A DNA stretch of 64,000 nt from Parageobacillus caldoxylosilyticus NBRC 107762 (GTDB lineage Bacteria > Bacillota > Bacilli > Bacillales > Anoxybacillaceae). The translations under genes were made by a program, and so were the position numbers. The notes below the pieces were generated by a model that saw only the letters and a list, made by a program, of their open reading frames with translations, did not search any database and was not told the origin of the DNA. Of the stretch, positions 1 through 8,433 are shown in pieces; position 1 is the stretch's first letter; each line of letters opens with the position of its first letter. The stretch is taken from positions 1 through 64,000 of the forward strand of contig NZ_BAWO01000008.1 in assembly GCF_000632715.1 (NCBI RefSeq). The letters are read 5' to 3'.

Positions 1-22
1 AAACGCTCTTTTAAGTCAGCTG

Positions 23-1103
<1,081 letters not shown>

Positions 1104-1125
1104 CGTTTTTCACCACGTTTTAACT

Positions 1126-1154
1126 TTGATGCTATTCAACGTTAATCCTATCAT
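1126..1154 (+). promoter_or_regulatory. Candidate sigma-A promoter for the 1161-1409 RNA
   Basis: TTGATG at 1126-1131 and TATCAT at 1149-1154 are separated by exactly 17 bp on the plus strand, upstream of a series of hairpins that ends in a terminator at 1377-1409. The match is moderate and no in-frame ORF with a ribosome site follows, so it is read as an RNA-gene promoter by inference. Confidence 0.4.
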
Positions 1155-1160
1155 AAACTT

Positions 1161-1409
1161 TATTATAGTAAAACAGGCGAATTTTTCATAGTGGCATGTA
1201 TAGAAATCAACAAACTGTCCATAATGAGTAATGACAACATCCACGCGGATGTTGTTGCCAACCACGGAGAAGACTTACGTTTCCCCATAAGTTCTTCCTC
1301 CGGTTTCTCCTCTCCCTTTTCTTTTCCTTTCGTTTGCTTGTTCCTCCGATGCGCGGAGGAAAGCAAATGTAAAGGACCCCTGCAGACAAAGTGCTGCAGG
1401 GCTTTTTTT
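1161..1409 (+). ncRNA. Candidate structured small RNA between rsmD and the 1499 gene
   Basis: This stretch of the 395-bp intergenic region has no convincing ORF but holds three ordered stem-loops on the plus strand. They are ACAACATCC/GGATGTTGT (about 1235-1256), TTCCTCCG/CGGAGGAA (about 1340-1361) and a Rho-independent terminator CCCTGCAG/CTGCAGGG plus a T run. Between the first two lies a long C/U-rich single strand (about 1285-1335) complementary to Shine-Dalgarno-like AGGAGG/GGAGAGG sequences, the usual seed type of Gram-positive sRNAs. A 17-bp-spaced promoter candidate lies just upstream. It could instead be a long leader of the following gene with a premature terminator. Not recognised as a known family. 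Confidence 0.4.
1377..1409 (+). terminator. Rho-independent terminator
   Basis: CCCTGCAG, an 8-base loop, CTGCAGGG, then CTTTTTTT on the plus strand. It faces away from rsmD, so it must end a plus-strand transcript arising within 1104-1376, or attenuate the gene at 1499. Confidence 0.8.
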
Positions 1410-1498
1410 GTTTTGGAAACAAACGCGAAATTTTTATTTGAAATTTTGCTAAACAATGATTAAAGTTATGTATGAACCATATCATAAGGGGGATATCC

Positions 1499-1888
1499 AT
1501 GATTCAGCGTTTTATCGAGCTAGGTGAAGGCTATTCGGATATATATGAATTAATAGAGCTGGCCCGAGCAAATCGCCATCGTTTATCCGGGCTTTTTGCT
1601 TTTCATACAGTGAAAAACGGAAAACCGGTAACGTCCTGCGTCGTCGTCCTGCATCCGACCGATCCAGGGGATTTCCAACCGCTTTACATCTGCCGCGAAG
1701 GGATTCCTAATCCATCTGTAAAACCAAACAAGCGCTATGAGCTATTTGCCCAGCTGGCAAAAGAGCTGGGAACGGAGATTATTCATTTGGAAGTAAAACC
1801 TTCCACCCTTTTCGCAGAATTGGATCTATATTACCAGCATTTAATCGGCATTATGCGAATGAACCGCTTTATCCCTCCCCTCCAATAG
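1499..1888 (+). CDS. Conserved hypothetical protein of Bacillaceae
   Basis: 129-residue soluble protein beginning MIQRFIELGEGYSDIYELIE. No signal peptide or membrane segment is visible. It has a beta-rich middle (LFAFHTVKNGKPVTSCVVVLHP) and a proline-containing PLYICREGIPNP loop. I recall relatives of about this size in Bacillus/Geobacillus genomes, some mislabelled as methylthioribose kinase, but no active-site motif for that activity is present, so no function is assigned. The start at 1499 has a strong AAGGGGG site 8-10 bases upstream. It is transcribed opposite to both neighbours and ends in a large hairpin shared with the end of ylbG. Confidence 0.75.
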   Translation: MIQRFIELGEGYSDIYELIELARANRHRLSGLFAFHTVKNGKPVTSCVVVLHPTDPGDFQPLYICREGIPNPSVKPNKRYELFAQLAKELGTEIIHLEVKPSTLFAELDLYYQHLIGIMRMNRFIPPLQ

Positions 1889-1895
1889 GAAAAAG

Positions 1896-1948
1896 AAGAG
1901 AGGCTGACTTAAAGGCCGGATTAGCAGCCTGCCGGGTCAGCCTCTCTT
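1896..1948 (+). terminator. Bidirectional terminator hairpin
   Basis: AAGAGAGGCTGAC pairs with GTCAGCCTCTCTT across a 27-base interior that itself contains GGCC/CCGG. It sits between the convergent 1499 gene and ylbG and overlaps the ylbG stop codon. Confidence 0.65.
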
Positions 1949-2228
1949 AGTCGGTCGAATATCCTAACGGATAAGAGGAGTCTTTTTCTTTTTCCTCTTT
2001 GGATTCAAACTCCAATTTTAAAAATGGGCGGTAAGATGGTTCTACCCGTTTGACAAACGGTAAGGAAGCAAGCTTTTTCATCATTTCATCGACTTGCTCC
2101 ATATCGCAATATAAAACGACATATTTTAGCCGTTTCGAAATATAATGAATGTTGCCGAATTTCCGCAAATGTCTACTATGCTTTAATGAATGAAGCCAAA
2201 CGATAATTCCTTGTCGTTTTGGAAACAT
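1947..2228 (-). CDS. ylbG: UPF0298 family protein YlbG
   Basis: 93-residue cytosolic protein of unknown function. The core ([20 protein letters not shown], then [19 protein letters not shown]) is essentially that of B. subtilis YlbG. The C-terminal tail ([17 protein letters not shown]) is variable and acidic. It follows ylbF by about 20 bp, as in B. subtilis, so co-transcription is likely. In B. subtilis rsmD follows next; here a divergent hypothetical gene and RNA region separate them. Confidence 0.92.
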   Translation of the reverse strand: MFPKRQGIIVWLHSLKHSRHLRKFGNIHYISKRLKYVVLYCDMEQVDEMMKKLASLPFVKRVEPSYRPFLKLEFESKEEKEKDSSYPLGYSTD

Positions 2229-2249
2229 ATCACCATTCCCCTTTTTATG

Positions 2250-2696
2250 CTATATGCGGCAACCGCAGCTTCCTCCCGCTCCGCAGCCGCCGGAACAGCT
2301 TGCGGACAAAAAGTACGGGTTTCCCGTTGGGACTTTAATTTGCTCGGATACCGCCTTGCCAATTAAGACACTAATCTCGTCCAGCAGCTCCTGAACCGCG
2401 TTTTCCGCTTTTTTAAAAGCGGCAATCGTCTCATGAAAATCAAGCTCGCGCTTTGCTTCACGTACTTCTTTCATCACTTGATAATAATCAGGATGATACT
2501 TTCCAAAGCGCTGCACCTCTTCATATCGCTCCTTCGCTTTCGCAAAACGAGCGATAATATCTTGGGCAGCGCGGTCTTGCTTCAGCCGTTGCAAGCAGCG
2601 GCGGTATTCTTCCGCCACTTCCGATTGTACAACCATTTTCGCTAATGCTTCTGCTTTATCTAAAATCTCGATGCGCTCGAGAGTTGCAATAATCAC
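2250..2696 (-). CDS. ylbF: YlbF, regulator of sporulation, competence and biofilm (Y-complex)
   Basis: 148-residue Com_YlbF-family protein. In B. subtilis it forms the YlbF-YmcA-YaaT complex, which carries iron-sulfur clusters and assists RNase Y-dependent mRNA maturation, affecting Spo0A phosphorylation, competence and biofilm. A helical body (AEALAKMVVQSEVAEEYRRC) is followed by RFGKYHPDYYQ and a cysteine/glycine-rich tail SCSGGCGAGGSCGCRI, the likely cluster-ligating region. The GTG at 2696 is chosen because GGAGGTG lies 8 bases upstream and matches the B. subtilis start; the longer reading frame adds an implausible leader. Confidence 0.93.
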   Translation of the reverse strand: MIIATLERIEILDKAEALAKMVVQSEVAEEYRRCLQRLKQDRAAQDIIARFAKAKERYEEVQRFGKYHPDYYQVMKEVREAKRELDFHETIAAFKKAENAVQELLDEISVLIGKAVSEQIKVPTGNPYFLSASCSGGCGAGGSCGCRI

Positions 2697-2780
2697 GTAA
2701 TTAGCACCTCCACTGTAATGATACCATGAGAAGAAGGAAAATGAGAAGTGAGGAGGATCAGTTGAACAGGCGGTTAACAT

Positions 2781-2809
2781 AAAAAAAGTCTGACTTCCCC
2801 GTCAGACTT
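2781..2809 (-). terminator. Rho-independent terminator after the 2813 lipoprotein gene
   Basis: On the minus strand AAGTCTGAC, a 6-base loop, GTCAGACTT and a run of T. It separates the lipoprotein gene from ylbF. Confidence 0.85.
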
Positions 2810-2812
2810 CTC

Positions 2813-3196
2813 TTATGGAATCGTTATGGAAAATTCATGCAACATTCCAGTGATTTTTCCATCATTATAAACGAGTTCAAGCCGGATGACATGTTTTCCG
2901 GCCGGTAATCCACGCAACATAAATGCTGCTGTATATACCTCATTGATTTTCTGGCCGTTTAAATAGACGTTAATATGCCCGCCATTTTTCCCTTTTTGGA
3001 ACGGAAAATTGGCGGCGACGCACTCAATCAATACGTCTTTCCCTTTTACACGATGTTTAACCTGGAACGATTTGCTGACTCCTGTCATCGCGTGTACGAC
3101 GTTAGGCATATTTGTTTGCGGCGTCGGTTTATCATTCCCGCACGCGCCTAACAAAACTACGAAAAATAAACATAACATCATTATTCGTTGCGGCAA
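2813..3196 (-). CDS. Small lipoprotein of unknown function
   Basis: About 127 residues with a signal peptide (MLCLFFVVLLGAC) ending in a lipobox LLGAC, so it is predicted to be anchored outside the membrane. The mature part is a small beta-rich domain (GGHINVYLNGQKINEVYTAAFMLRG, then GKHVIRLELVYNDG) that resembles an immunoglobulin-like or copper-handling fold, but I do not recognise the family. Three starts are possible: GTG 3205, ATG 3202 and TTG 3196. The TTG lies best (8 bases) from AAAGGAG. It sits between ylbE and ylbF, where B. subtilis has no gene, and has its own terminator. Confidence 0.75.
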   Translation of the reverse strand: MPQRIMMLCLFFVVLLGACGNDKPTPQTNMPNVVHAMTGVSKSFQVKHRVKGKDVLIECVAANFPFQKGKNGGHINVYLNGQKINEVYTAAFMLRGLPAGKHVIRLELVYNDGKITGMLHEFSITIP

Positions 3197-3241
3197 AGAC
3201 ATCACTCCTTTGAGAAATAGTCTTTGCCTTTTTGCAAAAAA

Positions 3242-3475
3242 TTAGTCACGCATCGCCTGAAACATATGCAGCATTAAGGAAGCCATCTGCAAAGAATTAG
3301 CAATTTTCTCTACTTTATGCGGAATCGTCTGCTTATAGTAATGCAGCGCTTCTAGCTCAAACGAAGGCAGCTTGTGCGGGTAGCGGGAGAGAAGGCGATA
3401 CCAACGCGGCTGTTCGCGAATAAACGATTGCAGCATTTTTTTCTGGCGAATATATTGCATTACTTCTTTCCTCAT
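3242..3475 (-). CDS. ylbE: YlbE-like protein
   Basis: 77-residue protein, MRKEVMQYIRQKKMLQSFIR onward, with the tryptophan/arginine-rich EQPRWYRLLSRYPHKL segment typical of the YlbE-like family and a helical methionine-rich end. Function unknown. It follows ylbD by 11 bp and is preceded by AAGGGGGG, so ylbD-ylbE is an operon pair. No membrane segment. Confidence 0.85.
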   Translation of the reverse strand: MRKEVMQYIRQKKMLQSFIREQPRWYRLLSRYPHKLPSFELEALHYYKQTIPHKVEKIANSLQMASLMLHMFQAMRD

Positions 3476-3486
3476 TGGCGCCCCCC

Positions 3487-3876
3487 TTAATCTTTGCGAA
3501 ACGAAAATGGATGTTCATCTTTTGCCGCACTTATATGCTGCTTTTCCGGCCCTTGAAATTGAGTAATAATATTTTGGATGGCAGCAATCGCTTGCTGAAC
3601 GCTCGCCAAATGTTTCTGTACCTCATCTGAGTCCATATTTTGCAATATATTAGAAATTTTCTCAAGCCATTTGCTGCTTCCTTTCTCTTTTTGCTTCGCC
3701 GGTGACTGCTCTTGTTTATACGGTTCCCACATTTCATCGTCCTCGCCAAATAAATACCAATCTTCGTAAAACTCTTTCCACGTCTTTTTTCCGCTGCGTA
3801 CTTCCTGAATAATTTTCGGATGTTTTTTTACAAACTGCTTAAACTTTTCCACCGAAGGATGTAGATGTTTGGCCAT
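3487..3876 (-). CDS. ylbD: YlbD, putative spore coat-associated protein
   Basis: 129 residues, highly charged and helical (MAKHLHPSVEKFKQFVKKHP, then KTWKEFYEDWYLFGEDDEMW). Matches the YlbD family annotated as putative coat protein in B. subtilis. The EFYEDWYLFGEDD core and a C-terminal coiled segment (LQNMDSDEVQKHLASVQQAIAA) are visible. A GGGGGAG site precedes the start. Coat localisation is taken from the B. subtilis annotation and is not demonstrable here. Confidence 0.82.
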   Translation of the reverse strand: MAKHLHPSVEKFKQFVKKHPKIIQEVRSGKKTWKEFYEDWYLFGEDDEMWEPYKQEQSPAKQKEKGSSKWLEKISNILQNMDSDEVQKHLASVQQAIAAIQNIITQFQGPEKQHISAAKDEHPFSFRKD

Positions 3877-3979
3877 CGAATACCTACTCCCCCTTTATCC
3901 ACTCATGCCTATCTACCATATACTATCGCATATATTGGATTGACGTGCGCCCATTTTTTCTACCATGATGGAAAAGTCA

Positions 3980-4996
3980 TCATTCCTTTTGTTCCCACGT
4001 CTTTAAAAAGTCTTGCGTATAATAATCACCGGAAACGCCAACGCCAAGATCAGTAAATTGCTCGTTTAATAATGTTTCGCGATGACTTTTGCTGTTCAGC
4101 CACTCCTCTACTGCTTCAATGCCGTCCACCTGATGCGCGGCAATATTTTCCCCAGCCATTTGAAATTTTATATTTGCCGTCAATAGTCGATCTTGCAGAT
4201 CTCCGTGCTTTGGCGATTCATGAGAGAAAAAATGGTGGTCTTGCATATCTTTGCTATGCATGTAAGCGGCGATTGCCGCTTTCTCATGCCAGCGGACCGG
4301 ATCTACGCGATGGCGGTGCCGGATGACATTCGTAATATCAAAAATTTGCCTTGCGTTCGCCAATTCGACTTCCCGCTGCTTTTTTGCGGATAAAGGAGCG
4401 GGATTGGGCAAGATGCCGCGGTATACAAGCTCATACGGCCGCATTTTTACAAATGTTTCCTTTGTCATTAGACGAATGCTTGAAACCTTTCCCGTAAAAC
4501 GATCGACATATAATTGCGCATAGACATCGCCGATTTTGACAATCGGCCGAGAGGCATAATCCTGTTCCGATAACTCGAAGCGGTATGTTCCCGTGCTTAA
4601 TTTTATTTCCACATTGGACAAAACAGGCATCATCTTAAATAATTCCGAAAGTGGTTGACCAATGTAAAACGGTTTTGCATTTACATGTTCTCCGCATACA
4701 AATGCCGTAACAACCTTTCCGTCCATCATCCCTATTTGGAAGTATTCGCTCGCCTTTCGATTATAAATCCACCATTCATAGTCATAGGCAGAAGCGTCGA
4801 TTCTGGTTGGCGTGCCAAACTTCTTTTTTACATCTTTTTCTGTTTTTCCAATCAGCGAAACAATGCCGCTTTCGACCTTCGGCTCTTTTACGATATGTTT
4901 GTTCGATTCTTCTTGCGGCGGGCTAAGTGGAGAGGGGCTTGGTGCAAAATAATAAAATCCAATTAATAATAACAAAACAAGGAAAAACCATTTCAC
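3980..4996 (-). CDS. ylbC: YlbC: membrane-anchored CAP-domain protein
   Basis: 338 residues. An N-terminal membrane anchor or uncleaved signal (VKWFFLVLLLLIGFYYFAPS) is followed by a CAP-associated domain (about residues 50-190; IGKTEKDVKKKFGTPTRID). A C-terminal CAP/SCP domain follows (about 200-335; HSKDMQDHHFFSHESPKHGD, AGENIAAHQ, WLNSKSHRETLLNEQFTDLGVG). Extracytoplasmic, function unknown; homologues are sporulation-linked in bacilli. The GTG at 4996 is preferred: the upstream extension is not hydrophobic and has no ribosome site, while GAGAG lies 7 bases before the GTG. A decayed second CAP gene lies at 5582-5869. Confidence 0.88.
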   Translation of the reverse strand: MKWFFLVLLLLIGFYYFAPSPSPLSPPQEESNKHIVKEPKVESGIVSLIGKTEKDVKKKFGTPTRIDASAYDYEWWIYNRKASEYFQIGMMDGKVVTAFVCGEHVNAKPFYIGQPLSELFKMMPVLSNVEIKLSTGTYRFELSEQDYASRPIVKIGDVYAQLYVDRFTGKVSSIRLMTKETFVKMRPYELVYRGILPNPAPLSAKKQREVELANARQIFDITNVIRHRHRVDPVRWHEKAAIAAYMHSKDMQDHHFFSHESPKHGDLQDRLLTANIKFQMAGENIAAHQVDGIEAVEEWLNSKSHRETLLNEQFTDLGVGVSGDYYTQDFLKTWEQKE

Positions 4997-5060
4997 ATGG
5001 CAACTCTCGCTTTCCGAAAAAGATATCCTATTGTCATTATAGCCTTTTTCCCACCGCAAA

Positions 5061-5106
5061 AAAACGCAAAAAGAAAACGAATCCCCCGCTCTTTCAGGGG
5101 AATTCG
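5061..5106 (-). terminator. Terminator after ylbB
   Basis: Minus strand: CGAATTCCCC, a loop, GGGGGATTCG, then TTTTCTTTTT. It separates ylbB from ylbC, so the two are separate transcripts despite adjacency. Confidence 0.75.
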
Positions 5107-5127
5107 CCTATACAAACTAATTGCATT

Positions 5128-5553
5128 TTAATGGAGAAAATCCCGTTCCGAAATTTCGGTTAATGCCCGACCGGCGCTTTCATCGGAATAACGGTTTGTG
5201 GCAAGGTCGCCAAGGGAAACGATCCCTACAAGCCGGCCGTTTTCCACCACCGGAAGACGGCGGATTTGATGACGCGCCATTTGCTCTGCCGCTTCTTGTA
5301 CAGAAGCATCAGGAGTTACTGTAATTAATTGATCGCTCATTACTTCCGTCACTTGGGTAGAACCTGGTCGCTTTTCAGCGATTCCGCGCACGACTAAATC
5401 ACGGTCTGTAATCATTCCGATCAATCGTCCATGATCAACGACCGGAATCGCTCCAACGTTTAAATCACGCATTTTTACTGCTACTTCGTATACGTTATCG
5501 ACAGGTGTGCAATATTCCACATTGGTTGTCATCACATCACGCACTGTTTGCAT
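5128..5553 (-). CDS. ylbB: Tandem CBS-domain protein YlbB
   Basis: 141 residues made of two CBS motifs only: residues about 6-60 (VRDVMTTNVEYCTPVDNVYE, ending GMITDRDLVVRG) and 70-130 (VTEVMSDQLITVTPDASVQE, ending GIVSLGDLAT). Such pairs bind adenosine nucleotides and act as energy or stress sensors; the B. subtilis orthologue has no defined role. The length fits the family. The final residues RALTEISERDFLH are typical of this subgroup. It lies between ylbC and the decayed CAP gene. Confidence 0.9.
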   Translation of the reverse strand: MQTVRDVMTTNVEYCTPVDNVYEVAVKMRDLNVGAIPVVDHGRLIGMITDRDLVVRGIAEKRPGSTQVTEVMSDQLITVTPDASVQEAAEQMARHQIRRLPVVENGRLVGIVSLGDLATNRYSDESAGRALTEISERDFLH

Positions 5554-5581
5554 GATCCTTCTCTCCTTAATATTTAGTTAG

Positions 5582-5869
5582 CTATTTCCCAATGAACATT
5601 TGTGTCCAATAATGGCCTTATGAACCGCCTTTTGCATAACCGACTCCAATATGAGTAAAATTTTTGTTTAAAATATTGGCACGATGGCCTGGGCTATTCA
5701 TCCATGCGTTGACTACTTCTTGCGGAGTGCGCTGACCTGCAGCAATATTTTCTCCAGCTGTACAGTAACGAATTCCAAAATTTTTCATCATCGTAAATGG
5801 CGATCCATGCTTGGCGTGCCGGCTCCCCATTTCCTGCAATGAATAATAAAACAAGCATGAGTTTTTCAT
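5582..5869 (-). pseudogene. Decayed CAP/SCP-domain (YkwD-like) gene
   Basis: The readable part gives SPFTMMKNFGIRYCTAGENI, then AWMNSPGHRANILNKNFTHI and GVGYAKGGS, which is the conserved core of YkwD-type CAP proteins. A TAA at 5618-5620 interrupts it in frame, and translation past it continues GHYWTQMFIGK to a TAG at 5582, the expected family C-terminus, so the stop is a nonsense mutation. The N-terminal half with the FSH(T/E)SP motif is unrecognisable and there is no signal peptide. The intact relative ylbC is 600 bp away. Probably non-functional. Confidence 0.8.
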
Positions 5870-6064
5870 GGCTTACGCCGCCACCTTTTCGCTTTTAGTC
5901 TCACCAAATTTTAAAAAAATAACAAATAAAATTTATTTCAAATGGCAAAATGCCGCAAAATAGTAAACAATTCATTGAAAATCCAACCACTTTCATACTA
6001 TTATAAATGAAGGAATATCTTCTTTTTCGCGTACTAGCATATCGTGTTGTTAGGAGGAATAGAG

Positions 6065-6424
6065 ATGAAATTTGAAAATACTGGAATTGAAAATCAAACC
6101 GTCGAGCTTTCCCGCTTAGATGACGTAATGGAACGATTTGGATTCGTTAGAGCCGCCCAATGGGACTATGAAAGAGTTACATACGACCGCAAATTCCAAA
6201 TCAAGGGAGATATTTTTTATCTGCGCGTGCAAGGATATGCAGTCGAGGGAGACGTCGATTCCCGCTATGCCTTGATCAAATTGCTTACTCCTATTTTAGG
6301 CAAATATTATTATCCGCACGGCGTCGAATACGGGGAGGATGAACATTTCCCTTCTTCCCTTGTCAATCAATGTCAAACGATTTTAGCGCAAGTAAAAGAA
6401 GAGCTTGACAAAATTCAAGACTAA
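6065..6424 (+). CDS. YugN-like family protein
   Basis: 119 residues, MKFENTGIENQTVELSRLDD onward, resembling the YugN-like family of bacilli (function unknown; small alpha/beta protein). Conserved parts visible are QWDYERVTYDRKF, YLRVQGYAVEGDV and the tail tyrosines GKYYYPHGVEYGEDEHFP. The start at 6065 follows AGGAGGA by 7-8 bases; the upstream in-frame codons are the ribosome site itself. It is monocistronic and ends in the bidirectional terminator at 6480-6512. Confidence 0.82.
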   Translation: MKFENTGIENQTVELSRLDDVMERFGFVRAAQWDYERVTYDRKFQIKGDIFYLRVQGYAVEGDVDSRYALIKLLTPILGKYYYPHGVEYGEDEHFPSSLVNQCQTILAQVKEELDKIQD

Positions 6425-6479
6425 ATGGCTAGTTTCCAGGAAGAAAAACTGTTGCCACGAAATTAGCCCATATCAATAT

Positions 6480-6512
6480 AAAAACGCATGAGCGATTTCT
6501 CATGCGTTTTTA
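6480..6512. terminator. Bidirectional terminator
   Basis: AAAACGCATGAG, a 6-base loop, CTCATGCGTTTT lies between the convergent YugN-like gene and the 6510 gene. T runs occur on both strands, and it overlaps the stop codon of the latter. Confidence 0.85.
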
Positions 6513-6806
6513 TATCGCCAAGCGTTTCACCACTACATGTACTGCATTCACGGTAAAAGGAGTCATAAATGCGATTTCCTCTGCAATATGCTTTTGTATT
6601 TGCTGGCACAATAAAAGAAGCGGTCCTTCCTGCTTCATCACTAATGATACTGTAACCGTGCAGCGGCCATCATCGGTAACAACGACATGCACTTCACAAT
6701 CATCAGCGATGATTTCATTTCGGCCTTGCAGACACATCATCACAATCGTGTACAGCGTAGCTTGTGCGGCACTCCATTTGCGGAGGCGGGCGGCAACCGT
6801 TTTCAT
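6510..6806 (-). CDS. Small protein resembling Asp23/Gls24 fold
   Basis: 98 residues, MKTVAARLRKWSAAQATLYT. The second half (CEVHVVVTDDGRCTVTVSLV, HIAEEIAFMTPFTVNAVHVV) has the alternating pattern of the Asp23/Gls24 envelope-stress family, where ExIxxMTxxxVxxVxV is typical. Similarity is judged by eye only. By position it corresponds to B. subtilis ylbA, but I cannot confirm orthology. The start at 6806 is set by AGGAGGG at good spacing. It lies after the ctaM-like gene and its terminator, so it is probably transcribed alone. Confidence 0.6.
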   Translation of the reverse strand: MKTVAARLRKWSAAQATLYTIVMMCLQGRNEIIADDCEVHVVVTDDGRCTVTVSLVMKQEGPLLLLCQQIQKHIAEEIAFMTPFTVNAVHVVVKRLAI

Positions 6807-6898
6807 CCCTATCTCCCTCCTGCTTTCTCGCCTCACACCAATCATCGGATGTTTTATAAATAAAATATATGCCGTTTTTCCTCAAGCTGCCACTATGA

Positions 6899-6931
6899 AG
6901 AAAAAACCCGACAAAACGGCTGCCGGGTTTA
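6899..6931 (-). terminator. Terminator after the DUF420 gene
   Basis: Minus strand AAACCCG, a 13-base interior, CGGGTTTTTTC. It closes the ctaM-like gene. Confidence 0.75.
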
Positions 6932-7384
6932 AAAACCTAAAATCGCCTTAATCATCGACGTCGTTTCCCCACCTTTATAAAATACGTAAAGAAGCAAATA
7001 AACAACAACACCGGTTATAGCTGTAAAAAACCATATGACACTGGTAACCGGCCCAAGCCGTCTATGACGGGTCCGTACATCTTTTAAGCCCGTCCAAAGT
7101 GTGACAATGCCAAAAATTGCTCCAGCCATAGCCAAAATAATATGAAACACAAGAAAGATCGTATAATACACTTTCACATTGTCAGGACCGCCAAAACTCG
7201 TGTTCCCAATAAAAATCGTTCGCGATAAATAAATAATAAAAAACAATAAAGCGAACATCGCTGCAGTTAACATTACCTTTTTATGGGCATCAATGTTTCT
7301 CCTCCGTATTAAATACCATCCATACGCTACTAATGCTGCACTAATGACAATACAGCCCGTGCTGATCGTCGGCAAAATCGGCAT
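6929..7384 (-). CDS. ctaM: DUF420 membrane protein, CtaM-like oxidase assembly factor
   Basis: 151 residues with four predicted membrane helices (TISTGCIVISAALVAYGWYL, VMLTAAMFALLFFIIYLSRT, YTIFLVFHIILAMAGAIFGI, SVIWFFTAITGVVVYLLLYV). Conserved histidines H34 and H107 and the F(H/L)(I/V)ILA stretch mark DUF420 (B. subtilis YozB; S. aureus CtaM, needed for aa3/caa3 oxidase activity). In B. subtilis the gene is unlinked; here it lies immediately after ctaG, which supports a role in cytochrome oxidase maturation. Confidence 0.85.
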   Translation of the reverse strand: MPILPTISTGCIVISAALVAYGWYLIRRRNIDAHKKVMLTAAMFALLFFIIYLSRTIFIGNTSFGGPDNVKVYYTIFLVFHIILAMAGAIFGIVTLWTGLKDVRTRHRRLGPVTSVIWFFTAITGVVVYLLLYVFYKGGETTSMIKAILGF

Positions 7385-7427
7385 TTTGTTTCCCCTTTCA
7401 CGTTATCCACTTTTTTCTCTATTCATA

Positions 7428-8330
7428 TTACTTACCTGGCTGTGGAGAGATAATGGTTTCCACCGACTCTTTTTCCCGCTCTTTTCGATACCAGTCAATA
7501 AAAATGAAAAATAACATTGTGCCGTACACAATCTCTTGAATAATTTTCATTAGCACGCCGCCAAGCTGCTGATCATACAGCGGTGGCATCGATAAAAACA
7601 TTTGCGGACCAGTTAAATTCAACGACGCTAATGTTCCTTTCGGAACACATAATTGTAAGGAGGTAAGCCATGCTTGTGGGTCTGTAAACGTTTGGTACAA
7701 CGGCGAATTCGCAAAAATAATTAATGCGCATGCCGGCGTCAACAATACCCCATCAGCGAAAATAAATCCAACCTTTCTTAGGCCTGAAAGTGTTTGCCAT
7801 TGCGGCAATTTGTTTACTAGCGGCCACCACATAAAAAACGCTACGATAAAAATGGCAATCGTGACGACCGCATGATATAAGGCATTGGTGTTAAGAAAAT
7901 CAAAAATCAATGGAACGTGGTAAAACGAAAACAATCCATTAAACAATAGGAGAGCAACAAGTGGTTTGGTAAAGAACAAAAAAATTCTTTTCACCGCTCT
8001 CACTTCGAGCATGCGTTCATATAACCAGTTTGGAATTCCTAAAATAAAACACTGTGGAATAATCAGATATAATATAGCCATTTGGATCATATGTGCGCTA
8101 AACATCAAATGACTAAGCAAATCAAGCGGCGATCCTTTACAAAGGTAAAGAAGAACAATCCCTGTTAAAAAATAAGCTTTTTGTTTCGGTGTAGCTGGCC
8201 CTTCTTTTGTAAATTTATGATGCCATGGGCCAACAATAAGCATATACATAACCGCGATGCATAAGAGAAACAAAAGAAAAAACGGGCTCCATAATGCACG
8301 GAATCCGAACATTTGCAACGATGCAATCAT
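7428..8330 (-). CDS. ctaG: Cytochrome c oxidase assembly factor CtaG
   Basis: 300-residue polytopic membrane protein (about seven helices) of the caa3_CtaG family, required in B. subtilis for active caa3 oxidase, probably for copper insertion. Family marks include WSPFFLLFLLCIAVMYMLIV, KGSPLDLLSHLMFSAHMIQM, FSFYHVP and the NSPLYQTF region with the GGVLMKIIQEIVYG segment. The ATG at 8330 follows GAGGTGA at correct spacing and gives MIASLQMFGFRALWSP. A strong terminator between ctaF and ctaG suggests independent or read-through-limited expression. Confidence 0.94.
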   Translation of the reverse strand: MIASLQMFGFRALWSPFFLLFLLCIAVMYMLIVGPWHHKFTKEGPATPKQKAYFLTGIVLLYLCKGSPLDLLSHLMFSAHMIQMAILYLIIPQCFILGIPNWLYERMLEVRAVKRIFLFFTKPLVALLLFNGLFSFYHVPLIFDFLNTNALYHAVVTIAIFIVAFFMWWPLVNKLPQWQTLSGLRKVGFIFADGVLLTPACALIIFANSPLYQTFTDPQAWLTSLQLCVPKGTLASLNLTGPQMFLSMPPLYDQQLGGVLMKIIQEIVYGTMLFFIFIDWYRKEREKESVETIISPQPGK

Positions 8331-8393
8331 TATGTTCACCTCAATTCTTTTCAAGCAACATTATACTACATAGTCATTTCTTATTCCATGTTG

Positions 8394-8433
8394 AAAAAGG
8401 GGAATCAGCAATACGCTGATTTCCCCTCTTTTT
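8394..8433 (-). terminator. Terminator between ctaF and ctaG
   Basis: Minus strand GAGGGGAAATCAGCG, a 4-base loop, GCTGATTCCCC, then TTTTTC. It lies between the end of ctaF and the start of ctaG, dividing the oxidase structural genes from the assembly genes. Confidence 0.85.

Noticed and set aside
1161-1409. Considered RoxS/RsaE for the sRNA candidate next to rsmD
   Set aside because: The CCCC-UUUGUUU repeats typical of RsaE/RoxS are absent, and as I recall RoxS lies near yjbH rather than ylbG-ylbH.
1163-1500. Two overlapping 97-codon minus-strand ORFs in the rsmD-upstream gap
   Set aside because: They run through the hairpins and terminator, have no ribosome site and have low-complexity composition.
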